DNA of 64,000 bases, taken from Luteimonas rhizosphaerae (GTDB lineage: Bacteria; Pseudomonadota; Gammaproteobacteria; Xanthomonadales; Xanthomonadaceae). The stretch lies in NCBI RefSeq assembly GCF_002849595.1, contig NZ_NRQR01000002.1, forward strand, positions 186,001 to 250,000. Reading direction: 5' to 3'. Positions 55,824-64,000 of the stretch are shown here, in pieces (the stretch's first letter is position 1; each line of letters begins with the position of its first letter). The translations under genes and the position numbers were made by a program. Below the pieces are notes generated by a model, which ran no database searches, was not told where the DNA came from, and saw nothing but the letters and a program-made list of their open reading frames with translations.

Positions 55824-57302
55824 ATGGACAAGACGTGGTTGTGGCACTGGCTGTTGCCGCCCGAGCGATTCCCGCTGGAAGCCACGGAAGCCTACATGCG
55901 CGCGGTCGGGGTGGTGCTGATCGCGCTGGCCGCGATCGCACTGATCGGCGCGATGGGCGCGATGGAACTCGTGCTGGGCGGCACGTTCGGCCGCTACCTG
56001 ATGGTCATCGTCCTCCTGCTGCTGCTCAGCCTGGCCGGGTTCCGCCACTACGGCGGCGTGACCCGCTTCGGGCATCTCACGGTCGGGGTGGTGATCCTGG
56101 GCATCGCGGTGTTGATGGCGATGACCGGTGGCCGCGCCATCGGCGGCGCGATGATGCTGCCGCTGTTCGTGCTGTTGGCGATGCTGGTGCTGCCGCGCTG
56201 GCAAGGCCTGCTGTGGGCCACGGTGGCGGTGGCCGCGATCGGCCTGTCGTATGCGCTTGCAAGCGCGGGCGCGCCCGCCTGGCTGCGCCCGCATCCGCAG
56301 TGGGCGGCCAGCGCCGGGTATCGGGTGCCGATCGCGCTGTGCGTGCTGGGCGCGATGTTCGGGCTGTATTTCATGCGCAGCTACCGCAAACTGCTCGCAG
56401 GCCTCGAACAGTCGCGTCGCAGTGAAACCGAGCTGCTGCGGATCGCCACGCTGCAGAAGGAACGCTTCGTCGATTTCGCCCTGGTGGCGGCGGACTGGTT
56501 CTGGGAAACCGACGCCGAGGACCGGCTGGTTCATGTCTCGGCCGGCTTCGGCGACGCCCTCGGCCTGAGCAACGAGGAGGTGATCGGCTGCACGCCGACG
56601 CAGGTCGCCTCGCGCCTGCTGCCGCCGGAGCGCGCCGCCGCCGTGGCCGATCTGCTGGCCGCGCGTACAGACTTCACCGGTCAGCTCCTGCGTGCGTCGA
56701 GCGCCGACGGCGAGCACCGCATTCTCAGTAACAGCGGCCGCGCGCTGTGGTCGCGCGAGGGCGAATTCCTCGGCTACCGTGGCGCCGCCGTTGATGTCAC
56801 CGCGTTGCAGGGTCTCAATGAGCAGCTGCGATACATGGCCGAGACCGACTCGCTGACAGGCCTGGCCAACCGCCGGTGCCTATCCCAGAGCATCGAGTCC
56901 GCGTTGGGCGGGCGTGGCTGGCTGCTGTTCATGGATCTGGACGGTTTCAAGACGATCAACGACACCCATGGCCACGATGCCGGCGACGCCGCGTTGCGCG
57001 ATGTCGCGCAGGCGATGCTGCGCTGTGCCCGCGACACCGACGTGGTCGCGCATCTGGGCGGGGACGAGTTCGCGATCCTGCTGCGCAACGAGAAGCTTAA
57101 GGCCGCCGAACTGGTCGCCACCCGGGTGCTGGACGAGGTCGCCCGGGTCGCCGCCACCGACGCGCGCTTCGAAGGCCTGGGCATCAGCATCGGCATGGCA
57201 CGGCTGGACGGCGCCGGCAGTGTCGATCAGGCCCTGATCCGCGCCGACGCGGCCTGTTATGCCGCCAAGCATGCAGGTCGGCACCGGTTCGAGATCGGCT
57301 GA
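55824..57302 (+). CDS. Membrane diguanylate cyclase (PAS-GGDEF)
   Basis: The 492-residue protein has about six N-terminal membrane helices (residues 25-185), a short coiled region, a PAS domain (about 210-325, beginning VDFALVAADWFWETDAED) and a GGDEF domain. The catalytic motif is intact: GGDEF at 412-416. The product-inhibition site RxxD is also present as RDTD at 403-406, five residues upstream, as in feedback-controlled cyclases. DSLTGLANRRCL marks the domain start. It should raise cyclic di-GMP in response to a membrane or PAS-sensed signal. It stands alone between pdxH and a BtuF-like gene. Confidence 0.94.
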   Translation: MDKTWLWHWLLPPERFPLEATEAYMRAVGVVLIALAAIALIGAMGAMELVLGGTFGRYLMVIVLLLLLSLAGFRHYGGVTRFGHLTVGVVILGIAVLMAMTGGRAIGGAMMLPLFVLLAMLVLPRWQGLLWATVAVAAIGLSYALASAGAPAWLRPHPQWAASAGYRVPIALCVLGAMFGLYFMRSYRKLLAGLEQSRRSETELLRIATLQKERFVDFALVAADWFWETDAEDRLVHVSAGFGDALGLSNEEVIGCTPTQVASRLLPPERAAAVADLLAARTDFTGQLLRASSADGEHRILSNSGRALWSREGEFLGYRGAAVDVTALQGLNEQLRYMAETDSLTGLANRRCLSQSIESALGGRGWLLFMDLDGFKTINDTHGHDAGDAALRDVAQAMLRCARDTDVVAHLGGDEFAILLRNEKLKAAELVATRVLDEVARVAATDARFEGLGISIGMARLDGAGSVDQALIRADAACYAAKHAGRHRFEIG

Positions 57303-57372
57303 ACGCGCGCACGGTCACGGGCGCCATCCGCACATGCGCGACAATGCCTGCAGCTTCCGATCGAGTCGCCGC

Positions 57373-58170
57373 ATGGGTCCGCAACGCATCGTCTGCCTCA
57401 CCGAAGAACCGACCGAAACCCTGTACGCGCTCGGCGAGCAGGACCGCATCGTGGGCATCAGCGGCTTCACCGTGCGGCCGCCGCAGGCGCGCAAGGAAAA
57501 GCCCAAGGTCAGCGCGTTCACCAGCGCGAAGATCGACGAGATCCTGGCATTGCGCCCGGACTTCGTCATCGGTTTCTCCGACATCCAGTCCGAGATCGCC
57601 GCGACCCTGATCCGGCACGGGGTCGAAGTCTGGATCAGCAACCACCGCAGCGTCGCGGGCATCGTCGAGTACGTGCGCCGCCTCGGCGCGCTGGTCGGTG
57701 CGTCCGCCCGCGCCGCCGCCTACGCGGACGAACTGCAGCGCGGCCTCGACGCCGTCGAAGTGCAGGCCGCATCACTGCCGCGCCGGCCGGGCGTGTATTT
57801 CGAAGAGTGGGACGAACCCATCATTACCGGCATCCAGTGGGTCGCCGAGCTGGTGCGCATCGCCGGCGGCGACGACGTGTTTCCCGAGCTGTCGACCGAA
57901 CCGCTGGCCAAGGCGCGGATCCTCGCCAGCGGCGATCCGGTGATCGCACGCGCGCCGGACATCATCCTCGGCTCCTGGTGCGGCAAAAAGTTCCGGCCCG
58001 AACGGGTGGCCGCGCGGCCCGGCTGGGACGCGATTCCGGCCGTGCGCGACGGCGAACTGCACGAGATCAAATCGCCGCTGATCCTGCAGCCGGGCCCCGC
58101 CGCGCTGACCGACGGCGTGCGCCAGATCGCCGCGATCATCCAGGCCTGGGGGCGCCGGCACGCCGGCTGA
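57373..58170 (+). CDS. BtuF-like cobalamin-binding-family protein without a signal peptide
   Basis: The 265-residue protein has the periplasmic-binding-protein type III fold used by BtuF and siderophore binders: RIVCLTEEPTETLYALGEQD, ILALRPDFVIGFSDIQSEIA, GRRPGVYFEEWDEP-type mid region and DIILGSWCGKKFRPERV. No export signal precedes it: the ATG 57373 begins MGPQRIV, and in-frame codons upstream give no hydrophobic stretch. No permease or ATPase is adjacent. It may therefore work in the cytoplasm, or bind a corrinoid or another ligand outside a standard ABC system. Confidence 0.8.
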   Translation: MGPQRIVCLTEEPTETLYALGEQDRIVGISGFTVRPPQARKEKPKVSAFTSAKIDEILALRPDFVIGFSDIQSEIAATLIRHGVEVWISNHRSVAGIVEYVRRLGALVGASARAAAYADELQRGLDAVEVQAASLPRRPGVYFEEWDEPIITGIQWVAELVRIAGGDDVFPELSTEPLAKARILASGDPVIARAPDIILGSWCGKKFRPERVAARPGWDAIPAVRDGELHEIKSPLILQPGPAALTDGVRQIAAIIQAWGRRHAG

Positions 58171-58265
58171 GCACGCGGCATCCGTTCGCGGCGGCGGCGT
58201 CGCCGGCCATGCGCGCTGGCGACGCGATCCGCTCGACGCTGCAGCGCCACGCATCGGCGCGTGCC

Positions 58266-58745
58266 TCAGGGACGCGGGACGTCCCGGCTGAAGCGCAGCG
58301 TCGTGCGTTCCCCATCGGCGATGTCGACGGCGATGTCGAAGCGCAGCGTGTCGGGCGGCGTGACCGTCGCGATGCCGACGTAGTCGACGAGATCACCGAC
58401 CTCGACCTCCCGGAACGCGAGCGTCTGCCGCACGCCGCGCAGGTCGCTCGCCGTCGCGGTGACGACGCCGCGCATCGATGCATCCCCGCGCCTGAGGCTG
58501 ACCAGCACGAGCACCGCATCGCGGGCGCGGGTGATGCCGTATTGCGCGGCGATCGCGTCGTTGAGCGTGGCGGTGGGGACGACCGTAGCGATGACCTCGT
58601 CGCCGCCGATCTGCACGGTCGCGGGCAGGCGCGACTCGTCGCTGCCGGCGCTGGCCTGCGACGGTGTCGACGGCGTGCGGCCGCAGGCGACCAGCAGCGC
58701 CAGCAGCAGGGCGGCGACTCCCCGCCGGGCGCGGACCTCAGTCAT
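58266..58745 (-). CDS. DUF4426 lipoprotein
   Basis: The 159-residue product has a lipobox (LLLALLVACGRT). The mature part has the DUF4426 pattern, with NDAIAAQYGITRARDAVLVLV and strands ending ERTTLRFSRDV. Function unknown. Its ATG overlaps the proC stop by 8 bases, so it is coupled to proC, as DUF4426 genes often are in Gammaproteobacteria. Confidence 0.83.
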   Translation of the reverse strand: MTEVRARRGVAALLLALLVACGRTPSTPSQASAGSDESRLPATVQIGGDEVIATVVPTATLNDAIAAQYGITRARDAVLVLVSLRRGDASMRGVVTATASDLRGVRQTLAFREVEVGDLVDYVGIATVTPPDTLRFDIAVDIADGERTTLRFSRDVPRP

Positions 58746-59565
58746 TGGCGGCGGACAGTTCGCTGCCGCGCACGGCCGCCCGATCGATCGCGCGTGCGAC
58801 CAGCGCCCGCAATCCACCGGCCTCGAAGGTCTCGATCGCCGCCTGCGTGGTGCCGCCGGGCGACGTGACCCGGCGGCGTAGCTCCGCCGGGGCTTCCCCG
58901 GATTCGGTCAGCATCCGTGCGGCGCCGAGGACGGTCTGCAGCACCAGCGTGCGTGCATCCGCGGGCGGCAGGCCCTGCGCGATCGCGGCCTCCTCCATCG
59001 CTTCCGCCAGCAGGAACACATAGGCCGGGCCGCTGCCCGACACCGCGGTGACCGCATCCATGCGCGCCTCGTCGTCGATCCACACGGTCTCGCCGGCGCT
59101 CGCCAGCAACGCCTGCGCCTGCGTGCGGCCGGCGGCGTCGACGCGCGCATTCGCGAACAGACCGGTCACGCCGGCGCCGAGCAGCGACGGCGTATTGGGC
59201 ATGGTGCGGACGACGGCGACGTCGCTGCCGAGCCAGCGGTCGAGCTGGGTCGCCGTGATGCCGGCGGCGATCGACAGCACCAGCGGCCGCTGCGCCTGCG
59301 CGGCGCCGGCGAGGCGCGTGCAGACCTCGCGCAGCACCTGCGGTTTGGTGGCCAGCACCCACAGTGCCGCGTCGGCGATCGCCGCGTCGGCGGTGTCGAA
59401 GACCTGCACGCCGAAGTCGCGGGCCAGCGCGTCGCGGATGTCGGCATTGGGATCGGCGACCCGCACGCGTGCCGCGTCGCCGCCGCGTGCCAGCATGCCG
59501 CCGATCAGACTGCGGGCCATGTTGCCGCCGCCGATGAAGGCGACCGTCGGGGAGGGTGGGGCCAT
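58738..59565 (-). CDS. proC: Pyrroline-5-carboxylate reductase
   Basis: ProC reduces pyrroline-5-carboxylate to proline with NAD(P)H. The 275-residue protein has the dinucleotide motif VAFIGGGNMARSLIGGML and the C-terminal signature AVSGSGPAYVFLLAEAMEEA plus VTSPGGTTQAAIE. ATG 59565 is chosen because a GGAG lies about nine bases upstream; an earlier ATG at 59580 (MEFREM) would contain that site. It follows yggS by 106 bases on the same strand. Confidence 0.96.
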   Translation of the reverse strand: MAPPSPTVAFIGGGNMARSLIGGMLARGGDAARVRVADPNADIRDALARDFGVQVFDTADAAIADAALWVLATKPQVLREVCTRLAGAAQAQRPLVLSIAAGITATQLDRWLGSDVAVVRTMPNTPSLLGAGVTGLFANARVDAAGRTQAQALLASAGETVWIDDEARMDAVTAVSGSGPAYVFLLAEAMEEAAIAQGLPPADARTLVLQTVLGAARMLTESGEAPAELRRRVTSPGGTTQAAIETFEAGGLRALVARAIDRAAVRGSELSAAND

Positions 59566-59671
59566 CTCGCGGAACTCCATGCGGACCGCGCCTGCGCGCG
59601 GGGCAGCACAGGGTAACGGCTCGCCCGCGCGCCGGACATCCGGCCACGCTTGCGCGGCCAGGTGGATCGCG

Positions 59672-60358
59672 TCAGCCGCGTGCGCCGAACAGCGCGGTGC
59701 CCACCCGCACCAGCGTCGCGCCTTCGGCGATGGCGAGCTCCAGGTCGTCGCTCATGCCCATCGACAGGGTGTCCACGGCCGGGTCGGCGCCGGCCAGCGT
59801 GTCGAACAGGCGCCGCATGCGCGCGAATGCGTCGCGGCGGCGGGCCGGTTCCGCGTGCGGCGCCGGGATCGCCATCAGGCCGCGCAGGCGCAGCGACGGT
59901 GCGGCGCGGATCGCCGCCGCCAGCGCCGGCACGTCCTCGGGCAGGCAGCCGTGCTTGCTGGTCTCGTCGTCGATGTTGACCTGGATCAGCACGTTCAGGG
60001 CGCCGCGTGCGGCAGGACGATGGGTGGCCAGCGCGTCGACCAGCTTCGCGCGGTCGACGGTCTGGACCCAGTCGAACAGCGTCGCGGCCTGCCTGGCCTT
60101 GTTCGACTGCAGGTGGCCGATGAGGTGCCATTCGAGGTCGAGACCCGACAGCGCGTCGATCTTGCCGGCCGCTTCCTGCACGTAGTTCTCGCCGAACGCG
60201 CGCTGACCCTGGCCGGCGAGCGCCGCCAGCGCGGCCGCGTCGCGCGTCTTGCCGACGGCGAGCAGGCGCGCCGGGTGTGGCCGACCGGCGGCGCGGTTCG
60301 CGTTCGCGATGCGCTGGCGGACGGCTTCGAACGCGGATGTGGCGGGGATGTCGGGCAC
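59672..60358 (-). CDS. yggS: YggS family pyridoxal phosphate homeostasis protein
   Basis: YggS is a PLP-binding protein that buffers the cofactor and influences amino-acid pools. The 228-residue protein starts at GTG 60358, has the PLP lysine K37 in LLAVGKTRD, and FGENYVQEAAGKIDAL, EWHLIGHLQSNKARQ and TLSMGMSDDLELAIAEGATLVRVG. The order yggS then proC is classic. It diverges from pilT by 127 bases, the other conserved side of this neighbourhood. Confidence 0.96.
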   Translation of the reverse strand: MPDIPATSAFEAVRQRIANANRAAGRPHPARLLAVGKTRDAAALAALAGQGQRAFGENYVQEAAGKIDALSGLDLEWHLIGHLQSNKARQAATLFDWVQTVDRAKLVDALATHRPAARGALNVLIQVNIDDETSKHGCLPEDVPALAAAIRAAPSLRLRGLMAIPAPHAEPARRRDAFARMRRLFDTLAGADPAVDTLSMGMSDDLELAIAEGATLVRVGTALFGARG

Positions 60359-60383
60359 GGCGGGCGCGGTCTCGAAGGGTGGT

Positions 60384-60410
60384 TTGACGCGGGGTTTACC
60401 GGTCTATACT
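60384..60410 (+). promoter_or_regulatory. Probable sigma-70 promoter of pilT-pilU
   Basis: TTGACG (60384-60389) and TATACT (60405-60410) are separated by 15 bases; reading TTTGAC as the -35 gives 16. The near-consensus -10 stands out. It lies about 75 bases before the pilT ATG in the divergent yggS-pilT gap. Confidence 0.65.
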
Positions 60411-60485
60411 GCCGCCGGGGACAGGGCGGCGCCAGCCAAGCGGGCGGCGTTGCGGCCTGTGTGGTTCATCATCAAGGGGTGTTGC

Positions 60486-61523
60486 ATGGATATCGCCGAA
60501 CTGTTGGCGTTCTCGGTCAAGAACAAGGCATCGGACCTGCATCTGTCGGCAGGCCTGCCGCCGATGATCCGCGTCGACGGCGACGTCCGCCGCATCAACA
60601 TCCCCGCGCTCGAGCACAAGCAGGTGCACGCGCTGATCTACGACATCATGTCGGACAAGCAGCGCCGCGACTTCGAAGAATTCCTCGAGGTCGACTTCTC
60701 GTTCGAGATTCCGGGCCTCGCGCGCTTCCGCGTCAACGCGTTCAACCAGAACCGCGGCGCCGGCGCGGTGTTCCGTACGATTCCGTCGGAAGTGCTGACC
60801 CTCGAGGACCTGAACTGTCCGCCGATCTTCCGCCAGCTGATCGACCAGCCGCAGGGTCTGATCCTGGTGACCGGCCCGACGGGTTCGGGCAAGTCGACCA
60901 CGCTCGCGGCGATGATCGACCACATCAACAAGAACGAATACGCGCACATCCTCTCGGTCGAGGATCCGATCGAGTTCGTACACACCTCGCAGAAGTGCCT
61001 GATCAACCAGCGCGAAGTGCACCGCGACACGCACGGCTTCAACGAAGCGCTGCGCTCGGCGCTGCGCGAAGACCCTGACTACATCCTGGTCGGCGAGTTG
61101 CGCGACCTCGAAACCATCCGCCTGGCGCTGACCGCCGCGGAAACCGGTCACCTCGTGTTCGGCACGCTGCACACCTCCAGCGCCGCCAAGACCATCGACC
61201 GCATCATCGACGTGTTTCCTTCCGGCGAGAAGCCGATGGTGCGCTCGATGCTGTCGGAATCGCTGCGCGCGGTGATCTCGCAGTCGCTGCTGAAGAAGGT
61301 CGGCGGCGGCCGCACCGCGGCGTGGGAGATCATGGTCGGCATTCCCGCGATCCGGAACCTGATCCGCGAGGACAAGGTCGCGCAGATGTATTCGGCCATC
61401 CAGACCGGCCAGCAGTACGGCATGATGACGCTCGACCAGCACCTGCAGGATCTCGTCAAGCGCGGCCTGATCACGCGGCCGGCGGCGAAGGAATACGCGA
61501 AGGACAAGCGCCTGTTCGAGTGA
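60486..61523 (+). CDS. pilT: Type IV pilus retraction ATPase PilT
   Basis: PilT is a hexameric cytoplasmic motor that depolymerises type IV pili for twitching. The 345-residue protein has Walker A GPTGSGKSTTLAAMIDH (residues 135-150), the Asp box, Walker B ILVGELRDLETIRLALTAAE and the His box TGHLVFGTLHTSSA. It starts MDIAELLAFSVKNKASDLHL, with AAGGGG upstream as ribosome site. pilU follows after 104 bases on the same strand. Confidence 0.97.
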   Translation: MDIAELLAFSVKNKASDLHLSAGLPPMIRVDGDVRRINIPALEHKQVHALIYDIMSDKQRRDFEEFLEVDFSFEIPGLARFRVNAFNQNRGAGAVFRTIPSEVLTLEDLNCPPIFRQLIDQPQGLILVTGPTGSGKSTTLAAMIDHINKNEYAHILSVEDPIEFVHTSQKCLINQREVHRDTHGFNEALRSALREDPDYILVGELRDLETIRLALTAAETGHLVFGTLHTSSAAKTIDRIIDVFPSGEKPMVRSMLSESLRAVISQSLLKKVGGGRTAAWEIMVGIPAIRNLIREDKVAQMYSAIQTGQQYGMMTLDQHLQDLVKRGLITRPAAKEYAKDKRLFE

Positions 61524-61627
61524 CGCGCGGTCCATTCGGTCGTCGCGAGGGATCCGCGCGACCGGAAGCGGCACACCCGGTCCCGCACCTCGTCGTCCTG
61601 TCGTCGCCGTGATTCCGGAGCACCACC

Positions 61628-62758
61628 ATGAGCAGCATCGATTTCACCTCGTTCCTCAAGCTGATGGCGCACCAGAAGGCGTCGGACCTGTTCATCACCG
61701 CCGGCATGCCGCCGTCGATGAAGGTCCACGGCAAGATCTCGCCGATCACCCAGAACGCGCTGACGCCGCAGCAGGCGCGCGACCTGGTGCTGAACGTGAT
61801 GACGCCGCCGCAGCGCGAGGAATTCGAGAAGACCCACGAGTGCAACTTCGCGATCGGCGTGTCGGGCGTCGGTCGCTTCCGCATCGCGTGCTTCTACCAG
61901 CGCAACCAGGTCGGCATGGTGCTGCGTCGCATCGAGACGCACATCCCCAGCGTCGAAGAGCTGAACCTGCCGCCGATCATCAAGACGCTGGCGATGACCA
62001 AGCGCGGCATCATCATCTTCGTCGGTGCCACCGGCACCGGTAAGTCGACGTCGCTGGCGGCGATGATCGGCTACCGCAACCAGAACTCGACCGGTCACAT
62101 CATCACGATCGAGGACCCGATCGAGTTCGTGCACAAGCACGCGGGCTGCATCATCACCCAGCGCGAGGTCGGCATCGACACCGACAGCTGGGAGAACGCG
62201 CTGAAGAACACCCTGCGCCAGGCCCCCGACGTGATCATGATCGGCGAGGTGCGCACGCGCGAAGGCATGGACCACGCGATCGCCTTCGCCGAAACCGGCC
62301 ACCTAGTGTTGTGCACGCTGCACGCGAACAACGCCAACCAGGCGATGGACCGCATCATCAACTTCTTCCCCGAAGACCGCCGCAACCAGCTGCTGATGGA
62401 CCTGTCGCTCAATCTGAAGGGCGTCGTCGCGCAGCAGCTGATCCCGACGCCGGACGGCAAGTCGCGGCGCGCGGCGATGGAGATCCTGCTCGGCACGCCG
62501 CTGGTCCAGGATTACATCCGCGACGGCGAGATCCACAAGCTCAAGGAAGTCATGAAGGAATCGACGAACCTGGGCATGAAGACCTTCGACCAGGCGCTGT
62601 TCGAGCTCTACCAGGCCGGCGAGATCTCCTACGAGGACGCGCTGCGCTACGCCGACTCCGCCAACGAGGTGCGCCTGCGCATCAAGCTCGCCCAGGGCGG
62701 CGACGCGCGCACCCTGTCGCAGGGGCTGGACGGCGTCGAAGTGGCCGAGGTCCGCTGA
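61628..62758 (+). CDS. pilU: PilT paralogue and accessory retraction ATPase PilU
   Basis: PilU helps PilT in retraction under load. The 376-residue protein has Walker A VGATGTGKSTSLAAMIGYRN, Walker B VIMIGEVRTREGMDHAIAFA and the His box TGHLVLCTLHANNA, distinct from PilT by sequence and a longer tail (VRLRIKLAQGGDARTL). A GGAG site lies just before its ATG. A terminator at 62795 closes the pilT-pilU unit. Confidence 0.96.
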   Translation: MSSIDFTSFLKLMAHQKASDLFITAGMPPSMKVHGKISPITQNALTPQQARDLVLNVMTPPQREEFEKTHECNFAIGVSGVGRFRIACFYQRNQVGMVLRRIETHIPSVEELNLPPIIKTLAMTKRGIIIFVGATGTGKSTSLAAMIGYRNQNSTGHIITIEDPIEFVHKHAGCIITQREVGIDTDSWENALKNTLRQAPDVIMIGEVRTREGMDHAIAFAETGHLVLCTLHANNANQAMDRIINFFPEDRRNQLLMDLSLNLKGVVAQQLIPTPDGKSRRAAMEILLGTPLVQDYIRDGEIHKLKEVMKESTNLGMKTFDQALFELYQAGEISYEDALRYADSANEVRLRIKLAQGGDARTLSQGLDGVEVAEVR

Positions 62759-62794
62759 CGCCGGAACGCTGCGTTTCCGCGCGTCATTCCACAC

Positions 62795-62819
62795 AGGGCG
62801 CTTCGGCGCCCTTTCTTGT
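62795..62819 (+). terminator. Rho-independent terminator after pilU
   Basis: A 7-bp stem (62795-62801 with 62806-62812) closed by a TTCG tetraloop and followed by TTCTTGT, 37 bases after the pilU stop. It separates pilU from sod. Confidence 0.85.
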
Positions 62820-62878
62820 CGCCATGTTTACCCGTGACGGGGGACAATGGCGCGATCAATCCCTCACTGGAGATGGAC

Positions 62879-63505
<627 letters not shown>

Positions 63506-63862
63506 GTCTCGCCCGGCATGAGGTCCCATTCCGGCCGCAAAAGCGGCCGGAATGCTGTGGAGCGCAGCCGTGTTCCCGCTCCGAACGCGGGTTCTGCCCA
63601 GCCCGAAGTCCGCGACGCCCAACGCAATATCGCTGGCAGCTGCAGGGCCAGCTCCGGCAGGCGTCGGTCGGAAGCGCCATTGCCCTCGGTCCGAACCGTC
63701 GTAACCTCGTCGTCAGCGCTTGGGGCCACGGCGGCTTCGAGGGGACGTACACGAGACGTCGGGCACCGCGATGGCAGCCCGTCCCGCATGGGCTGATGAG
63801 CGCCAGTGCGCGCTGCATGATGTCGACGTTCTCGAGCGCCGCTTCGCGCGCCCGCGGTGCAG
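63506..63862. other. Region after sodA without visible genes
   Basis: A 12-bp perfect stem at 63527-63554 (CATTCCGGCCGC-AAAA-GCGGCCGGAATG) lies just after sodA but has no T tract in the plus direction. Beyond it about 300 bases show no supported gene; open frames look accidental. It ends at the tag-like stop. Confidence 0.6.
63527..63554 (+). terminator. Terminator-like hairpin after sodA
   Basis: A 12-bp perfect stem with an AAAA loop, 21 bases past the sodA stop. It is followed by CTGTGG, not T residues, so termination would be weak or Rho-assisted; it may instead protect the 3' end of the transcript. Confidence 0.5.
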
Positions 63863-64000
63863 CTAGCCGCGCTTCGCCCGCGCAATCTTCCGCACGACCG
63901 GACAGTCCGCGCGGTGCGCCCCAGGCAGGTAGCCGAGACTCATCAGGAATTCGCCGGTGATCTCGCCGCCGGTGAAGCGGAACGTCTTCTTGAACAGCTT
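63863..64000 (-). CDS. C-terminal end of a Tag-like DNA-3-methyladenine glycosylase I (partial)
   Basis: The last 46 codons are open on the minus strand and run off the window: KLFKKTFRFTGGEITGEFLM then SLGYLPGAHRADCPVVRK and a basic end. The GAHRADC stretch has the HxxxC of the zinc snap at the C-terminus of Tag, and the preceding GEFLMSLGYLPG resembles the end of Tag proteins of the longer bacterial type. Tag removes 3-methyladenine from DNA. The 5' end, and so the full identification, lies outside the window. Confidence 0.6.
   Translation of the reverse strand, partial: KLFKKTFRFTGGEITGEFLMSLGYLPGAHRADCPVVRKIARAKRG

Overview
The window is very GC-rich and almost fully coding, with short gaps, many ATGA/GTGA stop-start overlaps and strong GC bias at third codon positions. 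Gene content points to a gammaproteobacterium of the Xanthomonadaceae/Lysobacteraceae (Lysobacter- or Luteimonas-like). Indicators are a long TonB-dependent receptor with the plug style typical of that family, a SAM-I riboswitch in front of a metX-metB-hom operon, a lysine-rich histone-like protein, the yggS/pilT-pilU neighbourhood, and small GTAG-type palindromic repeats. There is no prophage, integron, CRISPR array, insertion sequence, tRNA or rRNA in the window; it reads as chromosomal core plus family-level accessory genes.

Layout. 1-5.5 kb: glycine cleavage genes gcvT and gcvH with a clear terminator, an unusually long non-coding stretch, then a lysine-rich histone-like gene with 66-bp repeats and a broken 3' end, a secreted beta-lactamase-family serine hydrolase, and lemA. 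5.6-12.8 kb: M48 peptidase, EamA transporter, GMC oxidoreductase, an ATP/ADP-carrier-like transporter overlapping a Tat-exported epimerase-like protein. 12.8-17.1 kb: fatty-acid block (small membrane protein, hotdog thioesterase-like protein, fadE) divergent from a TetR regulator, with a 12-bp palindrome between them. 17.4-21.6 kb: TonB-dependent receptor whose 3' end is damaged, and a secreted beta-rich protein. 21.7-31.8 kb: hslO, mtgA with a GT2 glycosyltransferase, AsmA-like protein, lipoprotein, hemolysin III, prfC, M23 peptidase and a propeller lipoprotein.

31.9-38 kb: SAM-I riboswitch and metX-metB-hom (homoserine to cystathionine), then sdaA with a DUF1622 membrane protein, and a glutaredoxin-like domain fused to a membrane segment and an unknown C-terminal part. 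38.1-40.1 kb: yceI-cytochrome b561-yceI. 40.2-50.0 kb: a hybrid histidine kinase with a propeller sensor domain overlaps the first gene of a complete ligase-associated DNA repair cassette (MBL exonuclease, ATP-dependent DNA ligase, Lhr-type helicase, PdeM phosphoesterase). 50.2-55.7 kb: hemE, a WGR protein, a Gly-rich membrane protein, aroK-aroB, a D-glycerate kinase-like protein and pdxH. 55.8-64 kb: a GGDEF diguanylate cyclase, a leaderless BtuF-like protein, a DUF4426 lipoprotein, proC, yggS, the type IV pilus retraction ATPases pilT and pilU, a Mn-type superoxide dismutase, and the 3' end of a tag-like DNA glycosylase gene.

The points most worth checking are the kinase/repair operon, the two apparent frame breaks (histone-like gene, TonB receptor), the glutaredoxin fusion, and the uridine-less hairpin after the SAM aptamer. 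No entirely new defence or mobile system was found.
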